From Bacillota bacterium (lineage in GTDB: Bacteria > Bacillota > Clostridia > Lachnospirales > Lachnospiraceae), in the NCBI GenBank assembly GCA_023436765.1, contig JAEZHX010000214.1, positions 1-20,288 on the forward strand: a stretch of 20,288 nt of DNA, written 5' to 3'. Positions within the stretch are counted from its first letter, which is position 1. Every line of letters starts with the position of its first letter. The translations under genes and the position numbers were made by a program. Under the pieces are notes generated by a model. The model made no database searches, was not told where the DNA came from, and saw only the letters and a program-made list of their open reading frames with translations. Below, piece by piece: positions 6,880 through 15,400 of the stretch.

Positions 6880-8157
6880 TCATATTTTGTTATTTCTTTT
6901 TTGTTTGGATCCTATTCCTGTCCTTCCGAGGAGTAGATCCGATACAACAATCAGGAACAGTACTGCTGCAGTCAGTAACAGCAGCATCCAATGTCCCTGT
7001 GTCAGAATTCCCTCTTTATTACCATATACTATTATATCAGTAAAGCCCTGAATAAACCAGCTATTTGGTATAATTTTCAGAACGCCTAGAGATAATGCTT
7101 CGGATAAACCGGACAGTAACCGGTAGAAGCCTAAGCCCCCCATGATTAAGATGAGTACTGAACAGAGCATCTGATAAGTGATAATACTCTTAACCACCTT
7201 GGCAATCAGTAATAAGATTCCTCCCAGCAGCATGGCATACAGAAGGATCAGCAGATAGGCACTTAAGTACAGTCTGCCGTCCGTAATTCCCAGCTGGTGG
7301 TAAATCAACGCCGAGAAAAGGATCGCAATAAAGCCCTCTATCAGTAATACGGAGCCATAATTTCCGATATCCAGTTTAAGAGTATGGAATTTTGAGACCT
7401 TAAGCCGTTCTTCCACCCCCATTTCCCTATCCCTGACTACTCCGGAGATAAGAAACATCGCGATAAAGGATACCAGGATTCCCAGTATACCAAAGATAAC
7501 CTGATTGTATATGATGGAATTGGACAGGGGCTCTTCTCCTTCAATAGATCGATCAGGATTTGCATAGATCATCCGGAATGCAAAATCAAAATCCGTACTG
7601 CCCTCCAATAAATTTTCTATATAAGTCTTATATTCTTCTGCGCTCAGCTTCTCACGGTCATACGGGAGTCCTTCATACATTCTGATACTCTTATACAGAC
7701 TGATAGGATATAGCATCTCACCAGCGACGATATCGGAAATAATAGTGGAGGCTTTATCACTGTCCACATAATAAACAGTAATGACTTCATCGGGCCTCCC
7801 CTTTTTCAGCTGCTTCTCGTAACCCTCCTCTATGACAAAGACTGCATTGACCATCTCATCCAGTAAGAGCTTTTGCAGCTCCTTCTCTTCTCCTTCCACG
7901 ATTCTGATGGCGGGCAGCTCTGAGAGCTGTTCCATCAGCGACTCAGATTCCCTGCTTTTGTCATAATCTACGAATCCTACCGGAAGAGCACTCTGCTCCT
8001 CTGCCGAGGAGGATAGTGCATGGATAACGATGGAGAAGATCAGAAGTGAGGAGAGTAAAGCAACTATCGTTGTTGCATCCTTTACAATCAGCTTAATCCT
8101 CAGGAGAAGAATCCATATCATATCCTGAAATGCAGAACCTGTTCTATGCTTCCTCAT
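6880..8157 (-). CDS. ABC-2 type transporter permease (second of pair)
   Basis: A 425-residue permease of the ABC-2 (ABC2_membrane_3/NatB-like) type. One N-terminal span (about 30-50) is followed by a large extracytoplasmic domain (about 51-215) and then by five predicted spans near 219-241, 266-288, 298-319, 328-345 and 387-410. The end is a short basic tail (SKQKRNNKI). The frame is open to 8247, but the ATG at 8157 has AAGGAGGG six bases ahead. It overlaps the first permease gene by 14 nt, so the two are translationally coupled and probably form a heterodimer. The substrate is not deducible. No ATP-binding subunit is encoded beside it, so either an ATPase elsewhere drives the pair or it works differently. 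Confidence 0.88.
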   Translation of the reverse strand: MRKHRTGSAFQDMIWILLLRIKLIVKDATTIVALLSSLLIFSIVIHALSSSAEEQSALPVGFVDYDKSRESESLMEQLSELPAIRIVEGEEKELQKLLLDEMVNAVFVIEEGYEKQLKKGRPDEVITVYYVDSDKASTIISDIVAGEMLYPISLYKSIRMYEGLPYDREKLSAEEYKTYIENLLEGSTDFDFAFRMIYANPDRSIEGEEPLSNSIIYNQVIFGILGILVSFIAMFLISGVVRDREMGVEERLKVSKFHTLKLDIGNYGSVLLIEGFIAILFSALIYHQLGITDGRLYLSAYLLILLYAMLLGGILLLIAKVVKSIITYQMLCSVLILIMGGLGFYRLLSGLSEALSLGVLKIIPNSWFIQGFTDIIVYGNKEGILTQGHWMLLLLTAAVLFLIVVSDLLLGRTGIGSKQKRNNKI

Positions 8158-9337
8158 TGATAACCCTCCTTCTTGTAAAGAATAATAGGGTACAACCGAA
8201 AAAGAGCACGGATACAAGGAGCAGGATGATACCGATTCTACCTGCAATCTCAGGCTGACCCTGTTTCATCCGAATGATCCCCTCCATCATATAGTAATAC
8301 GGTGTAACACGGGATAGCTGAAGAATATCCTGGGGGAGGAACATGATGGGAATGATGCCTCCTCCGATTACCGCAAAATAGAATACCAGCAGATTCCCTA
8401 CCAGGATAAATCGCTGTGTGGTTTCAAAAAAGGCGCTTAACAGCATGGGCATCGTAACACAGAACAACGCCAGGGAACTACCAAAAAGCAGTATTTGAGG
8501 GGATGGTCTGCTTCCACTGATAATACAAATTGCTGAGGTCGCTGCAGCTGCCAGGAATACAGACAGAAATACTATCTTCGCTGTTAAGAACTGATATACA
8601 GGCATTCTTGTCGTCTTAATCCTTAAGAAGGTTCCCTGTCTGATTTCTCTTAAGAGCTTAAAGCCCGAATATAAGCCGGCATACATTAAGCCCATGATGA
8701 GGATGGAGATCAGGTAATATTCCGTAATCCGGGTCTTCGGAAAGGTAGCCACCTCTTTGAAGCGAAAGAATTCTTCCTTTCCCAGGGCTGTGAAGATCAG
8801 ATCCAGGGAAATGGAAACATTCGTATCCTCGATCAGCTTCTGGTCGGCGCCCTCCTGTTCCATGATATGATACAATCCGACAGCATTAACCTCAACAGCC
8901 GAGATGAATTTCTCATAGCTCTGGAGGACATTCTGGAACAGAATCGCTTTCGTTGTGTCCTTAATATTGATCGTAACATCGATGGGGAGATGCTCTATCT
9001 GGATCATGTTCTGAGCAAAGCCCTTCGGAATCTCGATGAAGATGTCCAGCTTACCCTCTGTAAAGGCCTTCTTTACCTCTTCCTCTTCCCCAATGGTTAC
9101 GGTGATTAAGCTGGAGAAGGTCTCACTGCCATGAAAATAGCCTAGGAGAAGCTCCGAATAAGTACTGTCATCATTATTGATTACACCGAGTCTCAGGTGT
9201 TCAGATATATTTTCCGAGGTAATCTTTCTATTATAAGAAGTGCCTATTATAATAATAATAAGCACTGTAAGGATTCCTAACCATATTTTTTTGTCCGCGA
9301 AGAGCTCCTTCAGCTCCTTTATTAAGGTGTTCAGCAT
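8144..9337 (-). CDS. ABC-2 type transporter permease (first of pair)
   Basis: A 397-residue ABC-2 type permease with the same plan as its neighbour: a short cytosolic amphipathic start, one span (about 19-34), an extracytoplasmic domain (about 35-205) and spans near 206-226, 252-273, 282-304, 310-333 and 367-387. VTPYYYMMEGI before the last span is the usual ABC-2 region (PxxxxxxG). It has GGAGG five bases ahead of the ATG. It follows the rhomboid-like gene by 22 nt and overlaps the next permease gene. The extracytoplasmic domains have the GVINND/GFVDYD start and FIEIPKGF/VFVIEEGY segments seen in this exporter class, which supports a duplicated pair. Confidence 0.88.
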   Translation of the reverse strand: MLNTLIKELKELFADKKIWLGILTVLIIIIIGTSYNRKITSENISEHLRLGVINNDDSTYSELLLGYFHGSETFSSLITVTIGEEEEVKKAFTEGKLDIFIEIPKGFAQNMIQIEHLPIDVTINIKDTTKAILFQNVLQSYEKFISAVEVNAVGLYHIMEQEGADQKLIEDTNVSISLDLIFTALGKEEFFRFKEVATFPKTRITEYYLISILIMGLMYAGLYSGFKLLREIRQGTFLRIKTTRMPVYQFLTAKIVFLSVFLAAAATSAICIISGSRPSPQILLFGSSLALFCVTMPMLLSAFFETTQRFILVGNLLVFYFAVIGGGIIPIMFLPQDILQLSRVTPYYYMMEGIIRMKQGQPEIAGRIGIILLLVSVLFFGCTLLFFTRRRVINEEA

Positions 9338-9359
9338 GTATGCCTCCAGGAAGTCCCGG

Positions 9360-10259
9360 TTATTCAGGCTTTTCCTCTTTTTTCACGTGTTCATGGGTGA
9401 ATAGATGGTCCATACAATATTCATAGTTGCCGTCACATTTCGAGCAGAACCGAAACTCCAGCTGATCATTGTCCAGCTCTGTCCTGCCACATACGGCACA
9501 TTTATGCCTGGTTACCACATTCCGCCCGTTAAACTGAACCACGTTACCGGTATTTCTTCCCTCATTCATCTGTCTGCGGTATTTCGCCCTCCGTTCGATT
9601 TCTCTCGGGGACATTCTTTGGTAGTTCTTCGTTACCAGGAAGAATACTACGAAATTAAGCAAGGATAATACAATCGGGATCACTCCCCAAGGATAACCCC
9701 CGTTAACCAGCCTATAAATCATATATCCGTAATAAAACATGGAGAACCAAGCCCAATATTTTGCCTTCACAGGAATGAGAAAATAGATATAGAACTGCAT
9801 ATTCGGATATAAAACTGCAAATGCCAAAAACAGCGAGGTGTAGATCAGATCCAAGGGCTGATTTAACAGCATACCAAGGGCATCAAACAGATTCAGTCCA
9901 TAAATCAGGTAAACAATCAGGGCACCTACAAGATTATAAAGGATACCTGAGAAGAAATAGAAATTCAGGCGGAAGGAACCCCAGGACTTCTCCAGAGAGT
10001 TACCGACCATGTAAAATATATAAGCCCGGATGAATACAAAGAAAATATCATTCATCGAAGAAATCGGAATCATAAAGGTAATAAGTCTCCAGATCTGACC
10101 CCTAGCCACCAGCCCATAATCCAGACCTAAATACATAATCATTTCCGGGAAAAAGCTTCCGATTAGAAGGCCCAGTACATACATCAGGGCAAAATACTTC
10201 ATCAGATTTGGTATGGCATATCTGCCGAATTTACGCTCCAGTTTATTGAAAAAACCCAT
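9360..10259 (-). CDS. Rhomboid-like membrane protein lacking catalytic residues, with C-terminal zinc ribbon
   Basis: A 299-residue protein with about six spans and a rhomboid/Der1-like layout: the loop GQIWRLITF (54-62, WR motif), GNSLEKSWGSFRLNFYFFSG (86-105), then FAVLYPN (147-153) and IPVKAKYWAW (162-171). These match the rhomboid scaffold, yet the GxSG serine motif expected before FAVLYPN is replaced by sequence around PLDLIYTS, and no His is found in the last span (192-210), so a protease is unlikely. After a basic stretch, residues 254-291 carry CAVC, CSKC, a further Cys at 282 and His at 285, 289 and 291, a probable zinc site on the cytosolic side. GGAGGA precedes the ATG. It lies 27 nt after corA and 22 nt before the permeases. 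Confidence 0.82.
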   Translation of the reverse strand: MGFFNKLERKFGRYAIPNLMKYFALMYVLGLLIGSFFPEMIMYLGLDYGLVARGQIWRLITFMIPISSMNDIFFVFIRAYIFYMVGNSLEKSWGSFRLNFYFFSGILYNLVGALIVYLIYGLNLFDALGMLLNQPLDLIYTSLFLAFAVLYPNMQFYIYFLIPVKAKYWAWFSMFYYGYMIYRLVNGGYPWGVIPIVLSLLNFVVFFLVTKNYQRMSPREIERRAKYRRQMNEGRNTGNVVQFNGRNVVTRHKCAVCGRTELDNDQLEFRFCSKCDGNYEYCMDHLFTHEHVKKEEKPE

Positions 10260-10286
10260 AACAGTCCTCCAAGCTGCTTAAATACC

Positions 10287-11222
10287 TTAAAACAGCTTCT
10301 TCTTTCTGAATATCAGTGCAGTGATAGTAGCAATTACCAAGGCCGTCAAGGTAACGGCAAAGAACCCGAAGGGATTATCCCCACCGGGAATATGGACAAA
10401 GTTCATACCATAAAAGCTCGCAATCATCGTAGGAATCGAAAGCACGATCGTGATTGCTGCCAGGAATTTCATTACAATATTCTGATTGTTCGAGATAATC
10501 GATGCGAAGGCATCCATCGTTCCGCTTAAGATGCCACTGTAGATATTCGCCATCTCGATTGCCTGCTTATTCTCGATAATCAGATCCTCCAGAAGATCCT
10601 CGTCCTCCGGGTAATGCTTAATGTTCTCAATCTTAAGCATCTTTTCAAATACGACTTCATTCGCTCTTAAGGAGGTCGTGAAGTACACCAGGCTCTTTTC
10701 CAATTCGAGAAGCTCTATGAGCTCACGGTTCTGCGTGGAGATATGGAGCTTCCGCTCAACCTCTTCACTCTTTCTATCAATCGTCCGCAGATGCTGTAGG
10801 AAAGTGGAAGCATTCCGATAAAGAATCTGCAAGATGAATCTGGTCTTTTTAAAGGTATAGAAATCCCTGACACGTCCATCCATGAAGCATTTTAGGATGG
10901 GGGATTCCTCCAAACAAACTGTGATTAAAATATCCTTGGTTACGATGATACCAAGCGGAATCGTAACATAGCGGTCCTTGTCATTTCTTTTCTCCAGAGA
11001 AGGAATATCTACCACGATAATCGTGTTCTCCTCCTCAACTTCTATACGCGCTCTTTCCTCTTCATCCAGAGGTGCCCGAAGATGATTGATATCAATCCCG
11101 GTCCTCTCGGCAATTTCCATCAATTCAGTGGCAGAAGGACTTGTCATCGCAATCCAGCAGCCCTCCGTAATCTCTGTCTGTCTCTGAAGCGTACCTTCCA
11201 TTGTCTTAAAGATATCGATCAT
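10287..11222 (-). CDS. corA: CorA family divalent metal transporter
   Basis: A 311-residue CorA-type channel, which takes up Mg2+ (in some members Co2+, Ni2+ or Zn2+) as a homopentamer. The long N-terminal cytosolic funnel domain (1-248) ends in coiled helices with many acidic residues. Two C-terminal spans follow (about 250-270 and 286-305) separated by the signature YGMNF (GMN at 272-274), and the protein ends in the basic RKKKLF. AAAGGAG lies five bases before the ATG at 11222. It is the first recognised gene of the minus-strand run. The loop after GMNF reads VHIPGGDNPFG. Its promoter at 11444-11472 leaves a leader of about 215 nt, and a 9-bp hairpin sits right before the ribosome site. 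Confidence 0.95.
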   Translation of the reverse strand: MIDIFKTMEGTLQRQTEITEGCWIAMTSPSATELMEIAERTGIDINHLRAPLDEEERARIEVEEENTIIVVDIPSLEKRNDKDRYVTIPLGIIVTKDILITVCLEESPILKCFMDGRVRDFYTFKKTRFILQILYRNASTFLQHLRTIDRKSEEVERKLHISTQNRELIELLELEKSLVYFTTSLRANEVVFEKMLKIENIKHYPEDEDLLEDLIIENKQAIEMANIYSGILSGTMDAFASIISNNQNIVMKFLAAITIVLSIPTMIASFYGMNFVHIPGGDNPFGFFAVTLTALVIATITALIFRKKKLF

Positions 11223-11234
11223 AAATGCTCCTTT

Positions 11235-11258
11235 CCACTGCTAATAGTATAGCAGCGG
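11235..11258 (-). promoter_or_regulatory. Hairpin just ahead of the corA ribosome binding site
   Basis: On the minus strand CCGCTGCTA and TAGCAGTGG form a 9-bp stem (one G-U) with a 6-nt loop; AAAGGAG follows at once. Such a position could modulate corA translation, which is inference. There is no T run, so it is not a terminator. Confidence 0.4.
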
Positions 11259-11414
11259 TAGGCGTATTTTAATCTTATTCGGAGGCATTTCCTCGGAAAG
11301 ATGAGAATACGAACGAAAACCTGCTGCTAACCGCAGTAAGTAATATATTGTTTTTCCTATACAAGCTACTACTTTCAGGGCCGGCTTCCATCCAAACCAC
11401 CTTCCTTTTTTCAT
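11241..11414 (-). CDS. Candidate small basic peptide gene in the corA leader (57 aa)
   Basis: A 57-codon frame starts MKKGRWFGWKPALKVVACIG and ends 18 nt before the corA ATG, within the transcript expected from the promoter at 11444-11472. The product would be strongly basic and amphipathic. Against it: no clear Shine-Dalgarno sequence precedes the ATG, and a second frame (11275-11445, 56 codons, or from an internal ATG at 11391 that has AAGGAAGG upstream) overlaps it. I do not recognise either peptide, and both may be chance frames in a regulatory leader. Confidence 0.22.
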   Translation of the reverse strand: MKKGRWFGWKPALKVVACIGKTIYYLLRLAAGFRSYSHLSEEMPPNKIKIRLPLLYY

Positions 11415-11443
11415 CCAGATCTAAACCATAAAAGTTCAAATTC

Positions 11444-11472
11444 ATTATATGTTGTTATCCAGCCTTTGTCAA
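11444..11472 (-). promoter_or_regulatory. Consensus sigma-A promoter upstream of corA
   Basis: On the minus strand TTGACA (11472-11467), a 17-base spacer and TATAAT (11449-11444) match the consensus at every position. The transcript should begin near 11437 and run about 215 nt before the corA start codon. Confidence 0.85.
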
Positions 11473-11515
11473 ACATAAAAAACCTGCTTCAAATCGAAAC
11501 TGATTCAGAAAATTA

Positions 11516-11641
11516 GGGTCTGTTTCACAATAAGTTTAAGGAATACAAGAGGCCCTTTATAGTTCCCTCACAACTTGTTACACTAGTTGTGAGGGGAGCA
11601 TAAAGGGCCTCTTGTATCTCTAGGCCATTAAGAAACAGCCC
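11516..11641. mobile_element. 126-bp palindromic element, candidate MITE
   Basis: The ends GGGTCTGTTTC (11516-11526) and GAAACAGCCC (11632-11641) are inverted repeats with one bulged T. TA flanks both sides (11514-11515 and 11642-11643), as a 2-bp target duplication would. Inside, two 33-base arms (11543-11575 and 11585-11617) pair with three mismatches around a 9-nt loop. No coding frame is present. The GGG-CTGTTTC end resembles ends of some Clostridia transposons by memory only. It could alternatively be a structured RNA or a transcription barrier after the LysM gene, though no T run follows. Confidence 0.6.
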
Positions 11642-11689
11642 TATGTGCATTTACGAAGTATCTTCCTATCTCAATCGTAATATAGATAA

Positions 11690-12040
11690 CTATGACAGGT
11701 CAGTATCTTCTTCAAAATCGTAAATCGGGACTTCCAACGTCGTACCCGGTAACAGATGAACACTGTTCACGTCATTCAGTTGCATGAGATCACCAATCTC
11801 AATTCCATATTGGTCCAATACACTGCCTAGAGTATCCCCCTCTTTCACCGTATAGGTTATCGTACCGGTATAATCATTTAACGGAACACCTACCGGAACA
11901 CAGAGTACTTCTCCGACCTGAAGGTTATACACATTTACGAAGGGATTGGCACCTATAATAGCTGAAACCGGAACATTGCTTTGTCTGCTGATTGAATAGA
12001 GAGTGTCACCTTTTTTGATTACATAATTCGTACAGAACAT
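11690..12040 (-). CDS. Small protein with two LysM domains
   Basis: A 116-residue protein made of two LysM peptidoglycan-binding repeats: YVIKKGDTLYSISRQ to GEVLCVPV (about 5-50) and YTVKEGDTLGSVLDQYG to TTLEVPI (about 62-107), with a short acidic tail. There is no signal peptide. Such bare LysM proteins in spore formers are often coat or cortex associated, and that role is inferred here. The frame is open to 12154, but the ATG at 12040 follows GGAGGAGAG, and the next ATG upstream has no ribosome site. It is divergent from the giant activase-type gene and is followed by the palindromic element. No convincing promoter found. Confidence 0.85.
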   Translation of the reverse strand: MFCTNYVIKKGDTLYSISRQSNVPVSAIIGANPFVNVYNLQVGEVLCVPVGVPLNDYTGTITYTVKEGDTLGSVLDQYGIEIGDLMQLNDVNSVHLLPGTTLEVPIYDFEEDTDLS

Positions 12041-12408
12041 GCAATTACTCTCCTCCCTCATCTGAGACAGATTACATACCAATTTGATACCATTATATTC
12101 GCATACTTTGCATTTGGGACTTATCGCTATCATAAAAATTGTTGAGGGTGTCAAAAGCCAACATATGGGTTACCCATCGTCAATTTGTACAATTCAAATC
12201 ATGTTAATGTGATACAGAACATAGCTCATGCGCAACACGCTTCCGCTTGGATGAATTACGTATACGAACTTCATACAGTTGCTCATTGAATTATGCTCCT
12301 TTAAATTTATGGTAATTAAGATGTTGAACTTAATTAGTATGTATCGTATAATATAGAAAGCAATTTTTTACTTAACCATTTTTAACTGTTTTGTATAGGA
12401 GTCGCAGC
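12041..12408. other. Divergent intergenic region, LysM gene and activase-type gene
   Basis: This 368-nt gap carries the plus-strand promoter at 12324-12352. A 13-base dyad, ATGGGT-T-ACCCAT (12165-12177), is the only other regular structure. I see no riboswitch, no RNA gene and no open frame with a ribosome site, apart from the start of the plus-strand gene. Confidence 0.6.
12324..12352 (+). promoter_or_regulatory. Promoter of the 1413-aa activase-type gene
   Basis: TTGAAC (12324-12329) and TATAAT (12347-12352) are 17 bases apart, a near-consensus vegetative promoter. Transcription should start near 12359, about 50 nt before the ATG at 12409. Confidence 0.82.
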
Positions 12409-15400
12409 ATGACAACAAATAGAACCTTAGGAATTGATATCGGATCAACTACAGTCAAAATTGTCGTAATGGATGAGAATAATGTAATCCTATTCTCAGA
12501 TTATGAACGCCATTTTGCTAATATACAGGAGACTCTGGCAGGACTTATGAAGAAGGCAGAGGAGTCTCTGGGTAACCTTGCGGTTTCACCGGTCATAACA
12601 GGTTCCGGAGGCTTAACAATTTCAAAACATCTTGATATCCCCTTTGTTCAGGAAGTTATCGCCGTATCCACCTCTCTGCAGGATTACGCTCCTCAGACGG
12701 ATGTCGCCATTGAGCTCGGTGGTGAGGACGCGAAAATAATATATTTTACCAACGGAATAGAACAGCGTATGAACGGAATCTGTGCCGGCGGTACAGGCTC
12801 CTTCATCGATCAGATGGCAAGCTTATTAAAGACGGATGCTGCTGGCCTAAACGAATATGCGAAAAGCTATCAGGCCATCTATCCGATCGCAGCTCGATGC
12901 GGTGTATTTGCTAAATCTGATATTCAGCCGTTAATCAATGAGGGAGCAACGAAGCCGGATCTGTCCGCTTCCATCTTCCAGGCGGTGGTAAACCAGACCA
13001 TCAGCGGCCTGGCCTGCGGAAAACCGATCCGGGGTAATGTAGCCTTCCTGGGAGGACCACTGCATTTCTTAGGCGAGCTGAAGAGTGCATTTATTCGAAC
13101 TCTTAATCTGACGCAGGAACAGGTGATCGCACCGGAGCATTCTCATCTGTTTGCGGCAATCGGGGCAGGAATGAATGCAAAACCGGAGGTTCAGGTGGAC
13201 TTCAAAGCCTTATACGATAAGCTCTCCCGCGGGATCAAGATGGATTTTGAGGTACACCGGATGGAACCGCTGTTCACCAATGAAGAAGAATATGAAGAAT
13301 TTCGAAAGAGCCATTCCATACATACCGTTAAAAAGGGAAATTTAAAAGAATACCAAGGCAATTGCTTCTTAGGAATCGATGCAGGCTCTACAACCACTAA
13401 GGTGGCACTCGTCGGGGAGGACGGTTCCCTGCTGTATTCATTCTATAGCAATAATAACGGCAGTCCCTTGAAGACTGCGATTAAGTCAATTAAGGAAATC
13501 TATGAGCTTTTACCGGAAAACGTTAAGATCGTGCGCTCCTGCTCGACCGGTTACGGGGAAGCCTTGATTAAGGCTGCCCTGGTCCTGGATGAGGGTGAGG
13601 TAGAGACGGTTGCCCATTATAAAGCAGCTGCCTTCTTCGAGCCTGAAGTGGACTGCATCCTCGATATCGGCGGTCAGGACATGAAATGCATCAAGATTAA
13701 AAACCAGACAGTCGATAATGTTCTCCTGAATGAAGCCTGCTCCTCAGGCTGCGGTTCCTTCATTGAAACCTTCGCAAAATCCTTGAATTACGAGGTAGAG
13801 GACTTCGCTAAGGTTGCTCTCTACGCAGAGAATCCGATCGACCTCGGTACCAGATGTACCGTATTTATGAACTCCAAGGTAAAACAGGCACAGAAGGAAG
13901 GAGCAACCGTAGCAGATATCTCCGCCGGTCTTGCCTATTCCGTAATCAAGAATGCTTTATATAAGGTAATTAAGATCACCGACCCGAAGGACCTCGGTAC
14001 GAAGATGGTTGTTCAGGGTGGTACCTTCTATAATGATGCAGTCCTTAGAAGCTTTGAGAAGATCTCGGGCTGCAGTGCTGTCCGTCCGGATATCGCCGGA
14101 ATCATGGGGGCCTTCGGTGCTGCCCTGATCGCCAGAGAGCACTATGACGGTGAAGACAGCTCTATGCTTTCCATCGATCAGATCAACGAGCTGAAGTTTG
14201 AGACCAGTCTTGCTCGATGCAAAAGATGTACGAATAACTGTGTACTGACCGTCAACAAATTCACCGGCGGAAGGCAGTTCATCTCCGGAAATCGCTGTGA
14301 ACGGGGTCTGGGAAAAGAGAAGAACGCTGAGAATATCCCTAATCTGTTTGAGTATAAACTTAAACGCTATTTCTCCTACCCTACCCTGACGATAGAGGAA
14401 GCCACCAGGGGAATTGTGGGGATTCCAAGAGTATTGAATATGTATGAGAATTATCCCTTCTGGCATACCTTCTTTACCCTGCTTGGTTACCGTGTAGTCC
14501 TGTCCCCTGTCTCCAGTCGCAGTATATATGAGCTAGGGATTGAATCCATCCCCAGTGAGTCCGAATGCTATCCGGCAAAGCTGGTCCATGGTCACATCAA
14601 ATGGCTGATTGACAATAAGATTAACTATATCTTCTATCCGAGCATTCCCTTCGAACGGAAGGAAATTAACGGAGCGAATAACCATTATAACTGCCCGATC
14701 GTAACCTCTTATGCCGAGAATATTAAGAACAATGTGGAGGAACTTAAGAATCCGAATATCCATTTTGAAAACCCTTTTATGTCCTTTGAGAATGATGAGA
14801 TCCTAGGTAACCGCCTGGTGGAGCTGTTCACGGAGAAGGGTATTCCCGAGGAGGAAATCCGTACCGCATTTACTGCAGCATGGAAGGAGCTTGCCACTGC
14901 GAGGGAGGATATGCGACAGAAGGGGGAAGAGACATTAGCGTATCTAAAGGCTTCGGGCAGGAAGGGAATCGTCCTGGCAGGACGTCCTTATCATGTGGAT
15001 CCCGAGATCCATCACGGTATCCCGGAACTCATCAACTCCTACGGTGTTGCGGTTCTCACGGAGGACTCCATCTCTCATCTGGGAGAAGTGGACCGTCCGA
15101 CCATCGTCATTGACCAGTGGATGTATCATTCCAGACTGTATGCGGCTGCTTCCTTCGTCCGTACCCAGCCCAATCTGGAGCTAATCCAGCTGAATTCCTT
15201 CGGCTGCGGTCTGGATGCTGTCACCACGGATCAGGTGAACGATATCCTGTCAAAATCCGGTAAGATTTATACCGTGCTGAAAATAGATGAAGTCAATAAC
15301 CTGGGAGCCGCCAGAATCCGAATCCGCTCCCTGCTGTCTGCAGTAAGAGAACGGGAAACCAAGCATATCGTCTCCTATAAGGTGAATACCGCTCATCATA

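Noticed and set aside
11223..11437. Mg2+ (M-box) riboswitch in the corA leader
   Set aside because: None of the conserved M-box segments I know is present; only unrelated hairpins are seen.
12104..12150. TTGACA and TATGAT boxes upstream of the LysM gene on minus
   Set aside because: The spacer is only 14 bases, outside the useful range, and no sporulation sigma-factor consensus was convincing either.
12041..12154. Longer start for the LysM protein (to 12154)
   Set aside because: No ribosome site precedes the upstream starts, whereas GGAGGAGAG precedes the ATG at 12040.
12165..12177. ATGGGT-T-ACCCAT dyad as an operator
   Set aside because: It is short, lies far (about 145 bp) from the nearest good promoter and has no second copy in the window.
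12391..12408. TTG start six codons upstream of the activase-type ATG
   Set aside because: AGGAG of the ribosome site lies inside this extension, and the ATG at 12409 gives the family start just ahead of GIDIGSTT.
13957..14763. Minus-strand open frames inside the activase-type gene
   Set aside because: They are antisense shadows; the plus strand carries an uninterrupted protein with family motifs on both sides.
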